From contig CM056994.1 in the NCBI GenBank assembly GCA_029891345.1, positions 225,362,991 to 225,426,990 on the forward strand: a stretch of DNA of 64,000 bases, read 5' to 3'. A program made the position numbers and the translations under genes. Position 1 is the first letter of the stretch. Every line of letters starts with the position of its first letter. Below are positions 45,832-58,588 of this stretch, in pieces. Source of the stretch: Dryococelus australis (taxonomy: Eukaryota; Arthropoda; Insecta; Phasmatodea; Phasmatidae). The notes under the pieces are model-generated. The model had not been told where the DNA came from and made no database searches. It worked only from the letters and a program-made list of their open reading frames with translations.

Positions 45832-48400
45832 CACTTTGTATTGTGTGTATATGACGTACCAGGAATATATACTCATTATAATGTCTTTGTAGTGGATGTT
45901 CGGGTCTTTTGTCTAGACACTGAGCCAGGCAATTTTATATGTACAAGGGGGTTCAGTTTTGCTTGGGCACTGGTGCCTTCCCGTTGTACAGAACTGGAAA
46001 ACAGGGAGAAGTCAGGGGAATGTCAGAGAATTTTTTTAATTGTCAGGAAAATAAATATATGTAATTTCAGTTTTGTGAAAGTAATTAAATTATCATAAAT
46101 ATTTTATGATATGTGTTTGTTACACTTCTATAGCAATTTTATTGCAGATCCAAATTTTTGTGTAATTTGAAAAATAAATACGAACCTAATACCAAACAAC
46201 ACTGTCATGCGACTACGAGGAAAGAGGCTTATTTTTGCGGTAGAATTGGTATTAAGCTGTTCACAATCATTCACAACAAAATGTTTACTTTACCCTTTGG
46301 ATGTCCAACTCATCAAAACTTCCTTTTATCAAACTTTGTTATGTCCATGTGACTAAGGTTGCCAAATGCAAACACCTGTAAACTGTGTGTCATGCATTTA
46401 CAAGTTAGTGTTAAACCATCTTGTTGCTATTAAATCATTCAAAACTTGAAAATACATCAGTGCTAAGTGGGTTTTGGTTTTTAATTTTTATAATTTATAT
46501 TTTGCATTTTGTAAGGTTGAAGTTGGAACACTGAGATATTCAACTGTTAAGCCGCCTGTCTACAGTTGAATACGAAATCATAGTTGTAATACTAAAATCT
46601 CTGAATTCTTAAAATAAACCACACAGTAATGTTAAGCGCACCTTTTCAGTAGTATACTAGTATTACTTAACATTTGGGATGAAAAACTGTTAAACAATAA
46701 GTATTTAACGAATGAAATATACCTTAAATTAATATTTTGACAACTTACATTAAATAAGTGTGATGCACATTTGTTTATTGGAAATAACCTCTACAGTGTG
46801 CATATTACCTTTAAAGTCTGCAATTTGGTAATTTGTAATTGGTAATTCATAAGCTTTGAAGTAGAAAAAAGGTCAAAATGGAAATTATAAAAATATTTCA
46901 TCAATACTGTAGACAAAATTGGGTCACATGACCAATTTGTTAAAGTGCTGGTTGGAAAACTGCCTATTTTGAAAATGTCGGGAGTGTGATAAATATTTTT
47001 TGTGTTGATCGAACAATGTGTGTGTTAAATCTGTAATGTTATAAATCTTAATGCTTCGTCACGTGGAAGACAGTGTGTAAACATTCTAAGTGACGTGCTA
47101 TTTTAGTACGTGTGTGGTTACCTTTTATTGTACACTTGCTACACAGATGCTTATGGCTGTGAAACTTAACCTCGTCTGTTCACTAGACTGCTGAAAGTAT
47201 CTTCTAATTAATTAAATGATTTTCTTTACAATATTTTCATTATTTCATCACAGCAAACACATTGATTCTTATGCAGTATTTTATATGTAATAGAAATTAC
47301 AAATTTTCCACAAAAGGAAAATATAACCTTAAATTAATGTTTCAGGAAATATTATATTATATTTTACTTATTCATGTTACATAAGCATCGACTGTCAAGT
47401 GCTCTTGTAGACAAGGCCTTAACAAAACTCTATCATATAGCTTGTAGAACAAGACTATAAATCCTATTACTATGGACTTTCAATGTCACAATAAAGGAAG
47501 GCATTCTGTTCTTGCCCAAACAGATTATTTCGAAAATTGCAATTTTGGGAAAAGTCACAAATTTGTTTAGTTGCCTACATGAAGATTGAATTAAAATGCT
47601 GTGTAGATTTGCATGTTTACTGATTTTTCCTTTTTTACTAATGACCAATCAATACAGTTAGAAAATAAGCATTCTTTTGTAATTGTGGTGGAGTGAAAAA
47701 GTCAAATCTAGATAGAATTTCTTTTTTAAGTTATAGGGAACTCAAAGATTTAGTTCTTAATAATAATTAATGTGAAACAATTCACACATATTGAGTTTGG
47801 TCTGGGAAAAAAAAATTTAGTCTAGAAAATAAAGAAAAGTCAGGGAATTTTTTTTTTCTTCATAATTTGGTAGCCGTCCTGTATTTTGGTTTTCAGTAAT
47901 TATTTTATGAATTAAAAAATTTGATTATTTAATTTCTTTCATTATTTTAAATGTATTGAAAATTGGAATAATTGTTTTATTTTCTTTCTTACCGGAAGTA
48001 GTTCGATTTAGGCCAGCTAGTAAGATAGTTGCTGGAAGTTGAGGTTTCGGGGTGGACCTTTTAAATTGACACATAGCAAAAGATTTTGGTAGGATTTATA
48101 GCCCAGAAATCCTCAGTACCAGCCAAAGTATAGGAATAGGCGTAGGTCCCATAAGTTCAGTTTTAGTTGGCTGATGCAACCATGTGTAAGAAGAGGGATG
48201 AACATCACTTAGTATTTACTTTTGGAGTAATTCAAGTTGACGTCAAAATGCTGCTCAGCTAGGTGCCAGGCGCCATGTTAAGGCGGTAAGGTCGACCTAA
48301 TACCCAGGTTACGCTACCATCATAGTAAGTCTGGAGACTTGTTTAAATACAATATGAAGTTATTTTTAAAAACGTCCAAGCTACTTGAGAATGTGTTATC
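45832..48400. other. AT-rich intron sequence
   Basis: No gene or mobile element recognised. Several short frames are chance. Confidence 0.5.
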
Positions 48401-50632
48401 ACATACATTTGCATCACAAAAAAATATGCCATCACTATCATCAGATCTAGGTCAATCTAATTTTCTCAGTTGAAACATACTCTCTTCAAACTTGACATGC
48501 AGCCCAATCATGACTTTCTTCGTACTTAAGTTGTACAATCGAAAACCCTTTATGTTACTTTCATAATCAAGAAATACACACTCTACAGCCCTGAAGAAAT
48601 ACACTCTCTACAGCCCTGAAGAAATACACACTCTACAGCCCTTGGTTTGAACTTTTCCCTTTTTCTGAGCTAACGAGGCTGTTCATCCAAACACTCGCAA
48701 TCTAGGCAGTTCTTTGTCTACACTTTCTCCTTTCCACAATTCTAGAGGTAGCTGATTGTCAATTGGCGTGGCACAGATTCCTTATAAAACATGCTGTGCT
48801 GGCAGCTTCACACTAAAACCCTTCACACAAACCTGAGTGCAACAGTAAACATCTAGTCATATCTTCAATAGTCCTATTGTATCTCTCAGCCACTCCATTC
48901 TGTTGGGAGGAGTATGCTACCCTTGTTTTCCTATGGGCGATACCATTTTCACACAGGAAACTTTATGAATTTCTTCTCACAGTATTCACCTCCCCCATCT
49001 GTTTGAAAACTCTTCAATTTCAGCCCATGGAGCAACTTTATTTATACTTTATATTCCGTGAATTTGGCAAATTCCTTACCCTTCAGCTTCAGAAATTTCA
49101 CAGTTGCAAATCTGGATTAATCATCAATAATACTCATCATATACGATGCACCACCATTTGATTGTTAGAGAAGACATTAAGTCACTGTGGACTAGCTCTA
49201 GTGGTTGGGCAGTCTTACGCTCACTTTTATTTGGAAAACTACTCTAGCCATCTTACCCTGAACACAAACAGAACAGTCACTCTGATAATGTAAGCCATCA
49301 AGGCCAGGGATCCTTTTCATAGCATCTGCATGGTGGTGGCCAAGTCGTTGGTGCCACACATTGGCTGCCTTTTATGTGACAACTTCAATCTCTACTTCAC
49401 CCACGTTCTGTCTTGTTCTTTTGTTCAGCGACCAGAGCTTCATGCCTTAGTGGTACATACATCACTCTGCAAAACATACAATCCTTCTTTAACAAAAGCA
49501 TTGAAGACACACTCATCTTTCAATACACCAACAGCTTCATCTTTTGTAAAATTTACGTGAATGTCATGAGCAGTTAATTTTGTAACAGAAATGAAATGAA
49601 AATTTAATTAATGTACATATAATGTTTTCTTCATCTCTAAAGTATTTCCTCCACATGAATTTAACAGTACAAGCTTGACAGTACTTATCCCTTCTATCTT
49701 AATTTCACCCTTTCCAAGTGTTACATCTCCTTGACTAGGGGTGAAATCTGTAATCAATTCTCTGCATGAGGTAATGTGCTCTGTAACAGCAGAGTTTAAA
49801 AACCACTGATTACACTCTTGCTAGACATCAGTGCAAACACGCTAACACACCCTATTGTTTTCCCTTTCTGAACAAGATTTTCGCCCTTATCATGCTTACC
49901 CATCTTTTCTCCATTACTATTATTACGTTTTTTTATACAGTTTTTGGCCCAATGTCCAAACTCATTACACTGAAAACATTGGACTTCAGGGCAAAACTGA
50001 AAACAGTTACGATCACTTCCTTTGTTGACTACATTCCGCGAACTCCTTGTTTCTAAATTCTTTCTTGTGAACTGTGTCCTCTTGTTTACTGTAGATGTTA
50101 AGGCAACTTGATTGTATTCTCCGTTGGGAGTCGTCTGTTGCCGTCGTCATTCCTTGTCCAATAGCCGCCCCATAACCATTCTCATTGTGAGGTTAGGTTC
50201 CCTCAGAAGGTGCCTTTAGCCACTTTCTTGTTCAATCTTTGTATCGATGCAGCATACTCTTGCATTGTCATGTCCGCTGTCTTGGTAACGAGCGCCATTT
50301 CGTTCATGCTTTGGAGTGCATGAAATTTAGTTGATATTATGTGAATTTCCTTCGATACTTCCCAGGCTAGTTTCACTCTTTCACAATCTTCAATGTCCAA
50401 TAAGAAATTGTCCCCCACTGATCGGTAAAGCACATACAAAGCCTTCTGATTCAATCTTGCTTGGTCAATGTTCAGTACTCCGACATCAACATAACCTGGT
50501 TCAATTGCAACGCAGCAGTTTTTATCTATCATATGCGCCTTCACACAGAGTTTCCAGGAGAAATAATTACCAGTTGTTAGTTTTGGAAAATTCACCAAGT
50601 CTCTTGTCGTCTGTACCCTCCATCATGAGGTA
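48401..50632 (-). pseudogene. Ty1/Copia gag-protease-integrase remnant
   Basis: Read on the minus strand: MEGTDDKRL then, after a one-base shift, NFPKLTTGNYFSWK and the rest of the gag (UBN2-type) frame (50203-50598). A zinc knuckle CFQCNEFGHWAKNC (about 49925-49985) fits CX2CX4HX4C completely. A GAG-pre-integrase/integrase zinc part, MKRIPGLDGLHYQSDCSVCVQGK, lies at about 49240-49320. The integrase core end QNGVAERYNRTIEDMTRCLL (about 48840-48900) follows, then MNS and further scraps to about 48480. Reverse transcriptase and RNase H are absent, so it is truncated after integrase. A 25-bp triplication sits near its 3' end. No LTRs identified. Confidence 0.8.
48571..48643. repeat. 25-bp tandem triplication in the Copia remnant
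   Basis: Units start at 48571, 48596 and 48621 with the pattern GAAATACACACTCTACAG plus CCCTGAA. The second unit has one base change. 25 is not a multiple of three, so the expansion itself shifts the reading frame. Confidence 0.9.
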
Positions 50633-52542
50633 TACAACCATGTCAAAACAAGTTCACAAGTCTCCACTCGATGATCTCAGTCACTTCCTCAGTCCACAAT
50701 CACCCTGGACCCTTAACCTGTTTTTCATATTATAAGGCACAGTAGAAAAAAACACTATCTGTCTTGTGAACACTATAATATACATTTGCGAAGGATATTC
50801 ACGAGAGTTGCCACCAACATACTTCATTCAATCATAGACAAAAGACAACTACTGCTTAACATATACGCACTTGCTAGTCATGTTACCCATACCACACATG
50901 GCAACAAAAGGCAGACAAGCCTAAAACAGTGTAACAACTTATAAAAATAAACCCTGCCACAGTGCAAGCTGTTCAAACATAAAAACCACCTTACTGATGG
51001 CATAGCATCTCACAACGGTAACTGTGTTCAATAAATAATTATTTTCATTACCATTCAAAATAAATTGAAGAGAGTTCTAAATTATCATAAGAATGTGACA
51101 TTAAATATTAGACCTTGAAAGTCTGAGGACAGGAAACATGAAAACAAATTAGCTTAAATTACAAGACAATAATCCAGTAATTAACTTCAATGAAAACTTA
51201 AAAGTTAAATAGCTGCTCCCTGTTTTGAGGTATTAAAATAATAAAGGTTCTTTTCATGATACCAAATTGACATGCCTTTTGTCACAATAGAAAGAGGTTA
51301 ATTGCTTTACAATTACAATTTCTTTCTTATTAACTAAATTATCAAAGTAAATCAACTGCTTAAAAAGGATACCTTGAACAAAATATACTAATAAATTAAT
51401 TGTCATAATATTAAATGTTCATAACCATTGTATTAAAAAAAAAAATGTGCACAATAAGAAAAGAAACTTTAACTTTCAAAAGACTATTTTATAGGTGAAG
51501 TTCCATTGTGACTTAGATTGATCTGGAGGTAGATTCACACACATTTGTCTGGAGCCTGGGGAATCAGAGGTGGGTGCACACAGTTCCGCCAGTAAAGAGA
51601 ACTCTCAAAGAGCTGTATGTACCTGCACATCAGGAAACAGCCAGTAAACAGACAAACTGGGACCCACAAACCATTGTAGGGCTGGGTCTGAGACCCCTCA
51701 CTAGTAACAAATAATCCACAAAATTAATAACAGATTTGAATAACTGGTGCGTGACTGAGAGCAAACAAAGCAACTGTAGTCTTACTAACCACAGAGGATA
51801 CTTGTCAAACAAACAACAACTAGATCATACACTACAGAAGATAAATAATAAAACTATAAAAAACTATATTGCTTCAACAGCAATGGTTAAAATCGCATAA
51901 TCTGGAAACTCAAGTTCCGAAGAACACAGCCATCAGAGCGCGATGGCCACATGCCATCTTGACGCCTTGGCTGGACAGAAGAAATGCTCGTGCAGCACAC
52001 AGAAGAAGCTTAGAATGTTGATGATAAATGTAGCAGGCTGTCTAGAAGGGATAAATCATGTCCAGACACATGGATGTGGGGGAACATACCACATGAACAG
52101 AGGTCCATTTTTTGGTAAAATCATAAGCTGAGCAGCAAGGATACACCGAGAAAAATGCTAGAACTGCTGCTGCAGGTAGGTGAGTGGAAGGGGAGCCTCA
52201 CATGGCAACCACTGATGGAATTTGCAATGCTGGAATGCACATACTGTTGGTATAGAAACAAATTTAATGAAACACCTGTCTGCAGGTGACAAATGGGATT
52301 ATAAACATAACCTTCAATACTTGCAATCTCATTTTCACTGAATTAAAATTATAAGTTTAAGTTCTTAAGTAGTAAAAAAAATAGTACAATAACAGTGAAA
52401 TAATTAATGGTGACATTTTAAAATGGCACAATTGAAGAAACACACCTCCATTTGTAAACTTTTAGATGCTACTGTTTATTCACAAGGTTAACCAGTACTA
52501 ATAAATAAATAAATACATAAAAATATAAATAAAATAATTAAT
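50633..52542. other. intron sequence, unrecognised
   Basis: AT-rich with a slightly GC-richer part at about 51480-52260. No motif, terminal repeat or plausible exon recognised. Confidence 0.45.
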
Positions 52543-53454
52543 TACACACACACACGTGCACACACACACACTCTCTCTCACACACTCTCTCACTCTCTCA
52601 CACACTCTCTCTCTCACACTCACTCTCTCTCTCTCTCTCTCTCACCCCCTCTTCTATCCCCCTCCCTTTCTCATCTTCCTCTTCCTCTCTCTTCCCTCTT
52701 CCACTCTCCCATTACCATTCCTCTTCTTCCTCTCTACCCTTATCTCTTCTTTCCCTCTACCCCTCTCTTATTCTCTGATATCTTCCCTCTTATATTTCCC
52801 TCTACCTTTCTCCTTCCCTTATCCTGTTCTTCTCTCCTTCCCCTGTCCCTTTTCCCATCCCCGCTCCCTTTCTCCTTCTCCTCCTTATCTTTTCCTCTCC
52901 TTATCTCGCCTTCTCTCTATCTTTTCATTCCCTCCCTTCTCTATCACTCCCTCCTCTCTCGTCTTTGTCTCTCCACCCTCTTTCCTCTTTATCTCTATCT
53001 GCTCTCTTTATCTCTTTGTCACCACCTCCCATCCCATTGCCTTCTGTTCCTCTCCCTGCTTCCCCTTTCCATCCTCTACTCCCATCTCCATTCTCTTCTT
53101 TCCTGCCACCACGTCTCTCCCCAACATCCCCCTTCCTCCCCTGTTTCGTCCTATTCCCTCAAACTCTTTCTCCTTCCATTCTCTCACCTCACCCTCTTTC
53201 ACTCTCTACCTTCCCAATCATTACCCCATACTCCCCTCTTCTGTAACCTTCCCTTTTCTGCAACCTTATATTTTCTACAACCTCCCCTCTTCTCTCTGTT
53301 CTTTCCTTCCCATTACGTCTTTTCACCTTCCTCCTCACTCCTTCCTCACTTCTTTTCCCCCTTCCCTTGTTCCCTTCTTCCTCTCTCTCCCGCCAACCCT
53401 AGTTCGCTCCTTTCTCCTTCCTATCTCCCTTTTTTCATTTCCCTTTCACCTTTT
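52543..53454 (+). repeat. (CA)n-(CT)n and long polypyrimidine tract, left part
   Basis: A (CA)n run leads into CT/CTCA repeats (to about 52643), then about 800 bases that are almost entirely C and T on the + strand. A 305-codon frame across it (52556-53473) is made of Ser, Pro, Leu, Phe and His only because the strand is all pyrimidine. Confidence 0.9.
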
Positions 53455-53703
53455 GGGGGCCATAGTCGTGTAGTGGTCAGAGTACTTGCCTCCCACCAAG
53501 GCGAACCGGGTTCAATTCCTGGCGGGGCTGCTCCTGGATTTTCACACTTGGGAATTGTAGCGGAGGATACTGCTGGTTGGTAGGTTTTCTCGGGGATTCT
53601 CCAGTGTACCCCCTCCTTGCATTACGGTGCTACTCCATACTCACCTTGTTTCACCTCCATAGGCTCTCAATACCACAATGTTAAGATCTGCCCAAATCTC
53701 TCC
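53455..53703 (+). mobile_element. tRNA-derived SINE, copy 3, inside the pyrimidine tract
   Basis: Head with GTGTAGTGGTCAGAG (box A-like) and GGGTTCAATTCCTGG (box B-like, about 53508-53522), then the family body CTCCTGGATTTTCACA, GGTTTTCTCGGGGATTC, TGCATTACGGTGCT, CTCACCTTGTTTCACC and GGCTCTCAATACC. It lies directly between two polypyrimidine blocks. Confidence 0.85.
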
Positions 53704-53950
53704 ACCTTCTTCTCCTTTTAAGTGTCTGTCCCCTTCTTTCCTTCCCCAATTTCCCTCTTCCCTCTCTTCCCTTTACTCTCCATTCTATACCTCACCCACT
53801 CCTCTCCTTTCCTTTTCATCTCCATTCAACCCCCACTGCTCTGCTTCCCCCTTCCCTTATCCACTACCATTCCATCCTTCTTTTCGTCTTCATTTCCCAT
53901 ACATCTTCTCCCTTTTCTCTTTTGTCTTCTTCCCTCTTTCTCCCATTAAA
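53704..53950 (+). repeat. polypyrimidine tract, right part
   Basis: The continuation of the C/T-only sequence after the SINE. Together with the left part it formed one tract of a little over 1 kb before insertion. Confidence 0.85.
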
Positions 53951-55162
53951 AGAAATCCACCTGACTGCTTCAGTGTTTGACTATTTGTTCCAGGATTCCC
54001 ATCATAATTTTAAATTCAAAGTTTTCTGGGTGTCAGAACCACTTCAGTCTAAGCAGGATGCATACAACTTAGCCTTTTGCACAGTGAGTGAACATTCAAC
54101 ACCTGGTTGCCCTGCCAACTGGGACCTGCAATGCCAATTGTTTACAAAGAGATGACCAGTGGTCCACACTTGTGTGCCAACTGGATATTCATGAAATAAG
54201 AGAGCATGATCTCCCAAGAGCTCCAATGCTCATTAGTTAGTATAGTCTGGCAAAGGGGAGGGCCACCAGAATAGGTGTGCTAAGTCACCTTTCTCTTGTG
54301 CTGCGCATAATGGGGACTCTTGAAGTGGAAAATCCTCTCTCATTCTCACCACAGCATTGCAAATGCAACACATGAACTGACCACGTCTTAGTTGCAGTAC
54401 TGGTTAAGTGGGCTGCAAGTTATTGTCCAGACACTTCTGCGAGGACACTGTGTGGGTCACAACAGTGCTTACTTGCAAATATCACTGATAGAAACTGTTA
54501 AGGATTAAAGGCATGATTGAGGTTAAGCAACGTGTTTCTGAAATATTTGGCGAAACTGTAAAATGAGCTCATTATCTTGAAACAAAAAATGTTTATGTAC
54601 ATCTAGAAATGCTTTAATGGCGGGGAAGGAAACATAAGTTGTGAAGACAAATTTGAAAAATTTGTTAATGTCACCTAATTGGGAGGTGAGTGGTGTATCC
54701 TGTAATGAACTAAAGAGACAATATAAATCTGTGCTCTTGTATAGAGAGATAGGGAAATATTGTTCATCTCTGGTAGACGCATGGCCATATATAACCTACG
54801 GATATCTCTTTATATGGCTTTTGTTTCTTGCAACAATAAAAAGACTTAATTAGGATTTGGGGAAACATTATCCAGGCACTATTTTTATCCTAAAGTGTTG
54901 AATTCTTATAATAGACAAAAAGAGTAATTTTTGATATGACTCAGAAAGATCTTTTCTGTTAACCATGCAGTAACAAAATTACAGGCAAAGCTGGCCTTCA
55001 AAATTCAGACTCTCTTGTATATGTTATAGTATTGAAGTAATATTTTCTGGTCACAAAATTGTGTGTTATTTAAGTCTGTATGGAGTATATTTGTCGTAAA
55101 TGGTTGGTGTTGCTAGCCTGTGTTTCACTGTCGTTGATGAGAATGATGTGTAATTTTTGCAG
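53951..55162 (+). other. Vav: 3' part of Vav intron B
   Basis: Unrecognised intron sequence. The frame of exon C stays open upstream to an ATG at 55080, but the good acceptor TAATTTTTGCAG at 55151-55162 marks the exon start. Confidence 0.55.
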
Positions 55163-55319
55163 TAATGGAGGCATGGTAGCTCGAACACAGAATATCAGCT
55201 GGGAGAACAATGATCCCAGTTGGATGCAGTTCACAATAAAGTGCCCACAGTTTGTGGACAGGGAGGAGGAGATTTATGAAGACTTGTGCTATGTTACCTT
55301 TTCTGCTTTCCCCTCAGAG
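55163..55319 (+). CDS. Vav: Vav, internal exon C (acidic region, second Tyr motif)
   Basis: 157 bases: one base completing the codon left by exon B, then 52 codons, ending in phase 0 at GAG|GTATCT. Residues 33-43 of the exon read REEEIYEDLCY, matching the DEIYEDL motif (Tyr174 region of mammalian Vav1), the main inhibitory tyrosine before the DH domain. The residues before it (NGGMVARTQNISWENNDPSW and on) are not conserved, which is normal for the linker. The acceptor TAATTTTTGCAG is strong. A second acceptor, GTGGACAG (exon start 55262), is in the same phase and would drop 33 codons but keep the Tyr motif. The following DH-domain exon was not found before 64000. Confidence 0.82.
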
Positions 55320-58007
55320 GTATCTCCCTTGGACCAGTGAACACAAGTGGCGTGATTGTTGCATGGCAGTTGTAGGTTGCTGTTCGTGTTCCACCTGTAC
55401 ATGAGCATGCAGGCAAACTGATGTCACCTGTCCCAGTAGTGCTGAAAATCCACCTGCAAACACATTTTTTATAATTTTTTTTGCACATTTTTGCATGAAT
55501 TTTATTGTTAACTATTACAGTGAGAAGCAATCTAACTGAAGATTCTGAGCAGTTAATGTAAAATATTCCAAGAGCTTTTATTACTGCCTGGGAATAAAAT
55601 TTTGAATTTAATTTTCTCTTTTGATATCTTCAAAATGTGTATTTAATTTTTATGGACTGTTCAACCATTTTTTCACTTGCTACATTATCCAGTGTTATGG
55701 CGTTTCAGTAGATAGTTAAACATGACAAAGAAATAAGGTAAACAGCAGTTTGTGGTCATTGAAGTTAATTATTATTACTGTGAACTCCAGGTTGAAGCAT
55801 ACCTCATAAGATGCTGTAGATACCAGATGTACCAGAATTCAATACCTACTCAAACTTCAAGGGATAATAGAAGAGACCTTAACAAATATTTTATGCTATA
55901 CCACCATCAATATTACACATTATCAATTAAACAGACCATGATGTCAGAGTGCAATGTGTGCACTGTGACACTATGCAGTTCTTTATAATTTGTGGAACAA
56001 TGGAACAGTATTATACAATGGTACGTAAGCTGTTGCCAGTCTGGTCAGTGCTGTGAAAGCATGCATACAGTAAGTTGTTGTTGTGTGTTTAGAGCACTCA
56101 TCAGACATGCACTTGGTTTATGGTTCGTGTATTGGTAATTCAAGATGCTATATGTCTTTATGTGGAGTGATATCCTGGATGGCGTTTGGTAAACGATTGT
56201 GCGCTTATTGCGATTGATCGCTGCGTGCATGAAATGAGTTCATTGCAGATAAGTTTGTCAAAATGGGTTTATTATCATGGGTTAGTAGATCCTTTTTACT
56301 GCACATCATCAATTTAGCAATGTTTGTTTTAAGGCCGACAGACCCAACGCTGACTGTCAGCATACAGTGCGCACTCCCAAGCTTTAGGAAGAGATTGAGA
56401 ATAATCTATCAACATGCTCAAAATGTGTGACATTGTATTTGCAGGTTGACCACATGGCTGTTTGGCATGTATGGCATTGAACAGTTGCATCCATTTCATC
56501 CACAAGGGGTGCAAGCATTCCAATCAAATAACTGTCCTTTTTGGGCTGAGTTTTGTCTGTGGGGATAGGCCTGACTTGATTCGGTCATGCATGCTGCCAT
56601 TATGTCTCTGTAGTAACCTGTACCTGCAGTTCCTGAAGAACACATTTGCCTGAGTTCCTCAAAGATCTTCATCTTGATATTCAACATTGGTTGTTGTTTC
56701 ATCATGATAGTACAATTCCTCACTCCATGACATCAAGACCATGTTAACTGCAGATTTCATGAGCAATGGATTGGTTGTGGTGTACCCATTGCATGGCCTG
56801 CTCGTTCTCCTGTCGTCAATCACTCAGTATTATTTTGTGTGGAGCACTTGAAGAGCTTGGTGTATGATATCCCAACTAAATGGAGGAATAGCTCATTGTT
56901 AAAGTGCTTGCAGCTTCTTATTCTCTATTGCACATGCCTGGGTCCTTTGAACTTGTATAGCAGGCAATGACATTTCATTGCAGGTCTTGTATTAAAGCAG
57001 AAGGCTACACTTTTAAACAGTTTTTGTAAAGGATTATTATTCAGTTGAAATGTAATGTTTTCATTCTCGTTCTCAATCATGTCAAATAGTTCCTCAATTT
57101 CCTACCTATGATTATTTAATAAAACATCGGTTTTGATCTCTTGTAACATCCCTGAAGTTTGAGTATTAAATTTTGGTTACACCTAGTACATCATCCACTC
57201 TGATCCTAACCATTTGAATATTACAAAGCATATAATGTGTGGCCTACCATACAGTAGTTTTTAGAGGTTATTAAAGCTCTGCTTCTGTTTCTCGTGGAGG
57301 TGAAAGTTGTCTTAATTAACAATTAACTATGATTTAAAAAGTGGTGTACATCTTTTACGTTCCAGTGCATATTTTAGAATAAAAGTTACCGAGATGGATG
57401 AGTAAAGTTTACCATTGTGACATTTATAAATTCCCTTTTGCCTCACCACTGGACTGCTGCAAAAGTAGGTGAAGTAAGTGCCAGAGTTAGTAATGTTAAA
57501 TAAGTTATCTGCTTGAGTGATGATATGTAAAGTTGAACCTGAATACTTCTGGGGAAAGTACTTTGGAAAAGTGGTTTGTTTGAAACACCTCAGCGCAAGG
57601 CCAGTTTCAACACGCAAAGGCCAGTTGTCCCTACAGTTGTATTTCCTGGAACTGCTGGTGTTGGGATTTTTCTTTGTGAAATAGACTCCATGTGTACATG
57701 ACTGGAAGAATGTTCACATACATTTTATTGATGCAGTCTTGTTTTGTGTACAGAAATAATACTTTAAATTGTGCCATTCCATAACATGCCCTTGTTAGTC
57801 CTAATTTCAGAGAAGGTTAACTCAATTATTTCCATCCACACATACGGGCAATTGTATAATGTAGATGTTTCCATCACACCAAATTACTTGTTGAGTTTTG
57901 AATTCCAGGCATGTTTATGGTGTGATGGTATCTTCTCTGTGTTTATGGTGTGATGGTATCTTCTCTTTACAGTGAATTTATGCTCCTTCTTCCGTTGTTA
58001 TTTCTAT
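55320..58007 (+). other. Vav: Vav downstream intron, first part
   Basis: No DH-domain exon or known element recognised. Minus-strand frames near 56045-56723 have no motif I know. A 28-bp direct duplication (TGTTTATGGTGTGATGG... ) lies at about 57911-57966. Confidence 0.45.
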
Positions 58008-58588
58008 ACAATCAGACCTCAGTTTTATGGACTTTTGCAGTTCACAATAGTTTGTCCTTATGATTTAGTTGCAATGAATTAAGACAAAATTGTGACCCAT
58101 TTTGACACCCTAAATGTAAATATTTCTTCAAAACGGTTCATTATACTATGTGGGCATAAGAAAAGCAGTGTTTGTATGTCTGTGATGAAAAACTTTCTGT
58201 CTATGTGAATTGAGTATTAATGTTTTTGATAACCTGATAATTTTGTAATAAAAAGCCTTACTGGCTCACTCATTAAAAAAGTGGGAGAAAGTGATTAGAG
58301 ATGTGGTGTTGTGTACTGTGAGAAAGTGTATGGTAACTTACGAATATAGAATAGCTTCATTATTACACAATGTATTTTCCATTTGTATGGCTCATATGAA
58401 TAGGAGAGAGAGATTAGAAACTTGTTTTATGAGCCATAAGATAGTGACCCTCTCAAAATAACAACCATGTTCTGGGAAACCATGAAACAAATTTAATTGA
58501 AAAGACTTTTCTAATAATGACCCTTTCGATATAACATAAATTTTCATTGGAACCATGAAATGTCTTAGAATCGAGAGTTTACTGTAAA
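58008..58588 (+). mobile_element. possible second pogo/Tigger-like MITE
   Basis: The right end GAATCGAGAGTTTACTG is close to the reverse of a Tigger end (CAGTAAAC.CTCGATTC). The left end CAGACCTCAGTTTTATGGAC is a weaker match. No coding region. Tentative. Confidence 0.3.

Larger units (their letters stand above)
44668..55162 (+). other. Vav: Vav intron B (about 10.5 kb)
   Basis: Joins exon B to exon C in phase 2. Contains the inverted CR1-like copy, the Copia remnant, the polypyrimidine tract and one SINE. No third Tyr-motif exon was recognised within it. Confidence 0.7.

Noticed and set aside
52556..53473. 305-codon open frame
   Set aside because: It is the translation of a C/T-only strand. 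Stop codons need A or G, so the frame is open by composition.
55080..55162. ATG-led extension of the exon C frame with a hydrophobic stretch
   Set aside because: A strong acceptor at 55161-55162 with the correct phase explains the exon start. The extension is intron.
55251..55261. Acceptor CCCACAG at 55250 for exon C
   Set aside because: It would give the wrong phase relative to exon B and break the EEEIYEDL frame.
56045..56723. Minus-strand frames as a transposase
   Set aside because: I could not place any motif in a known transposase.
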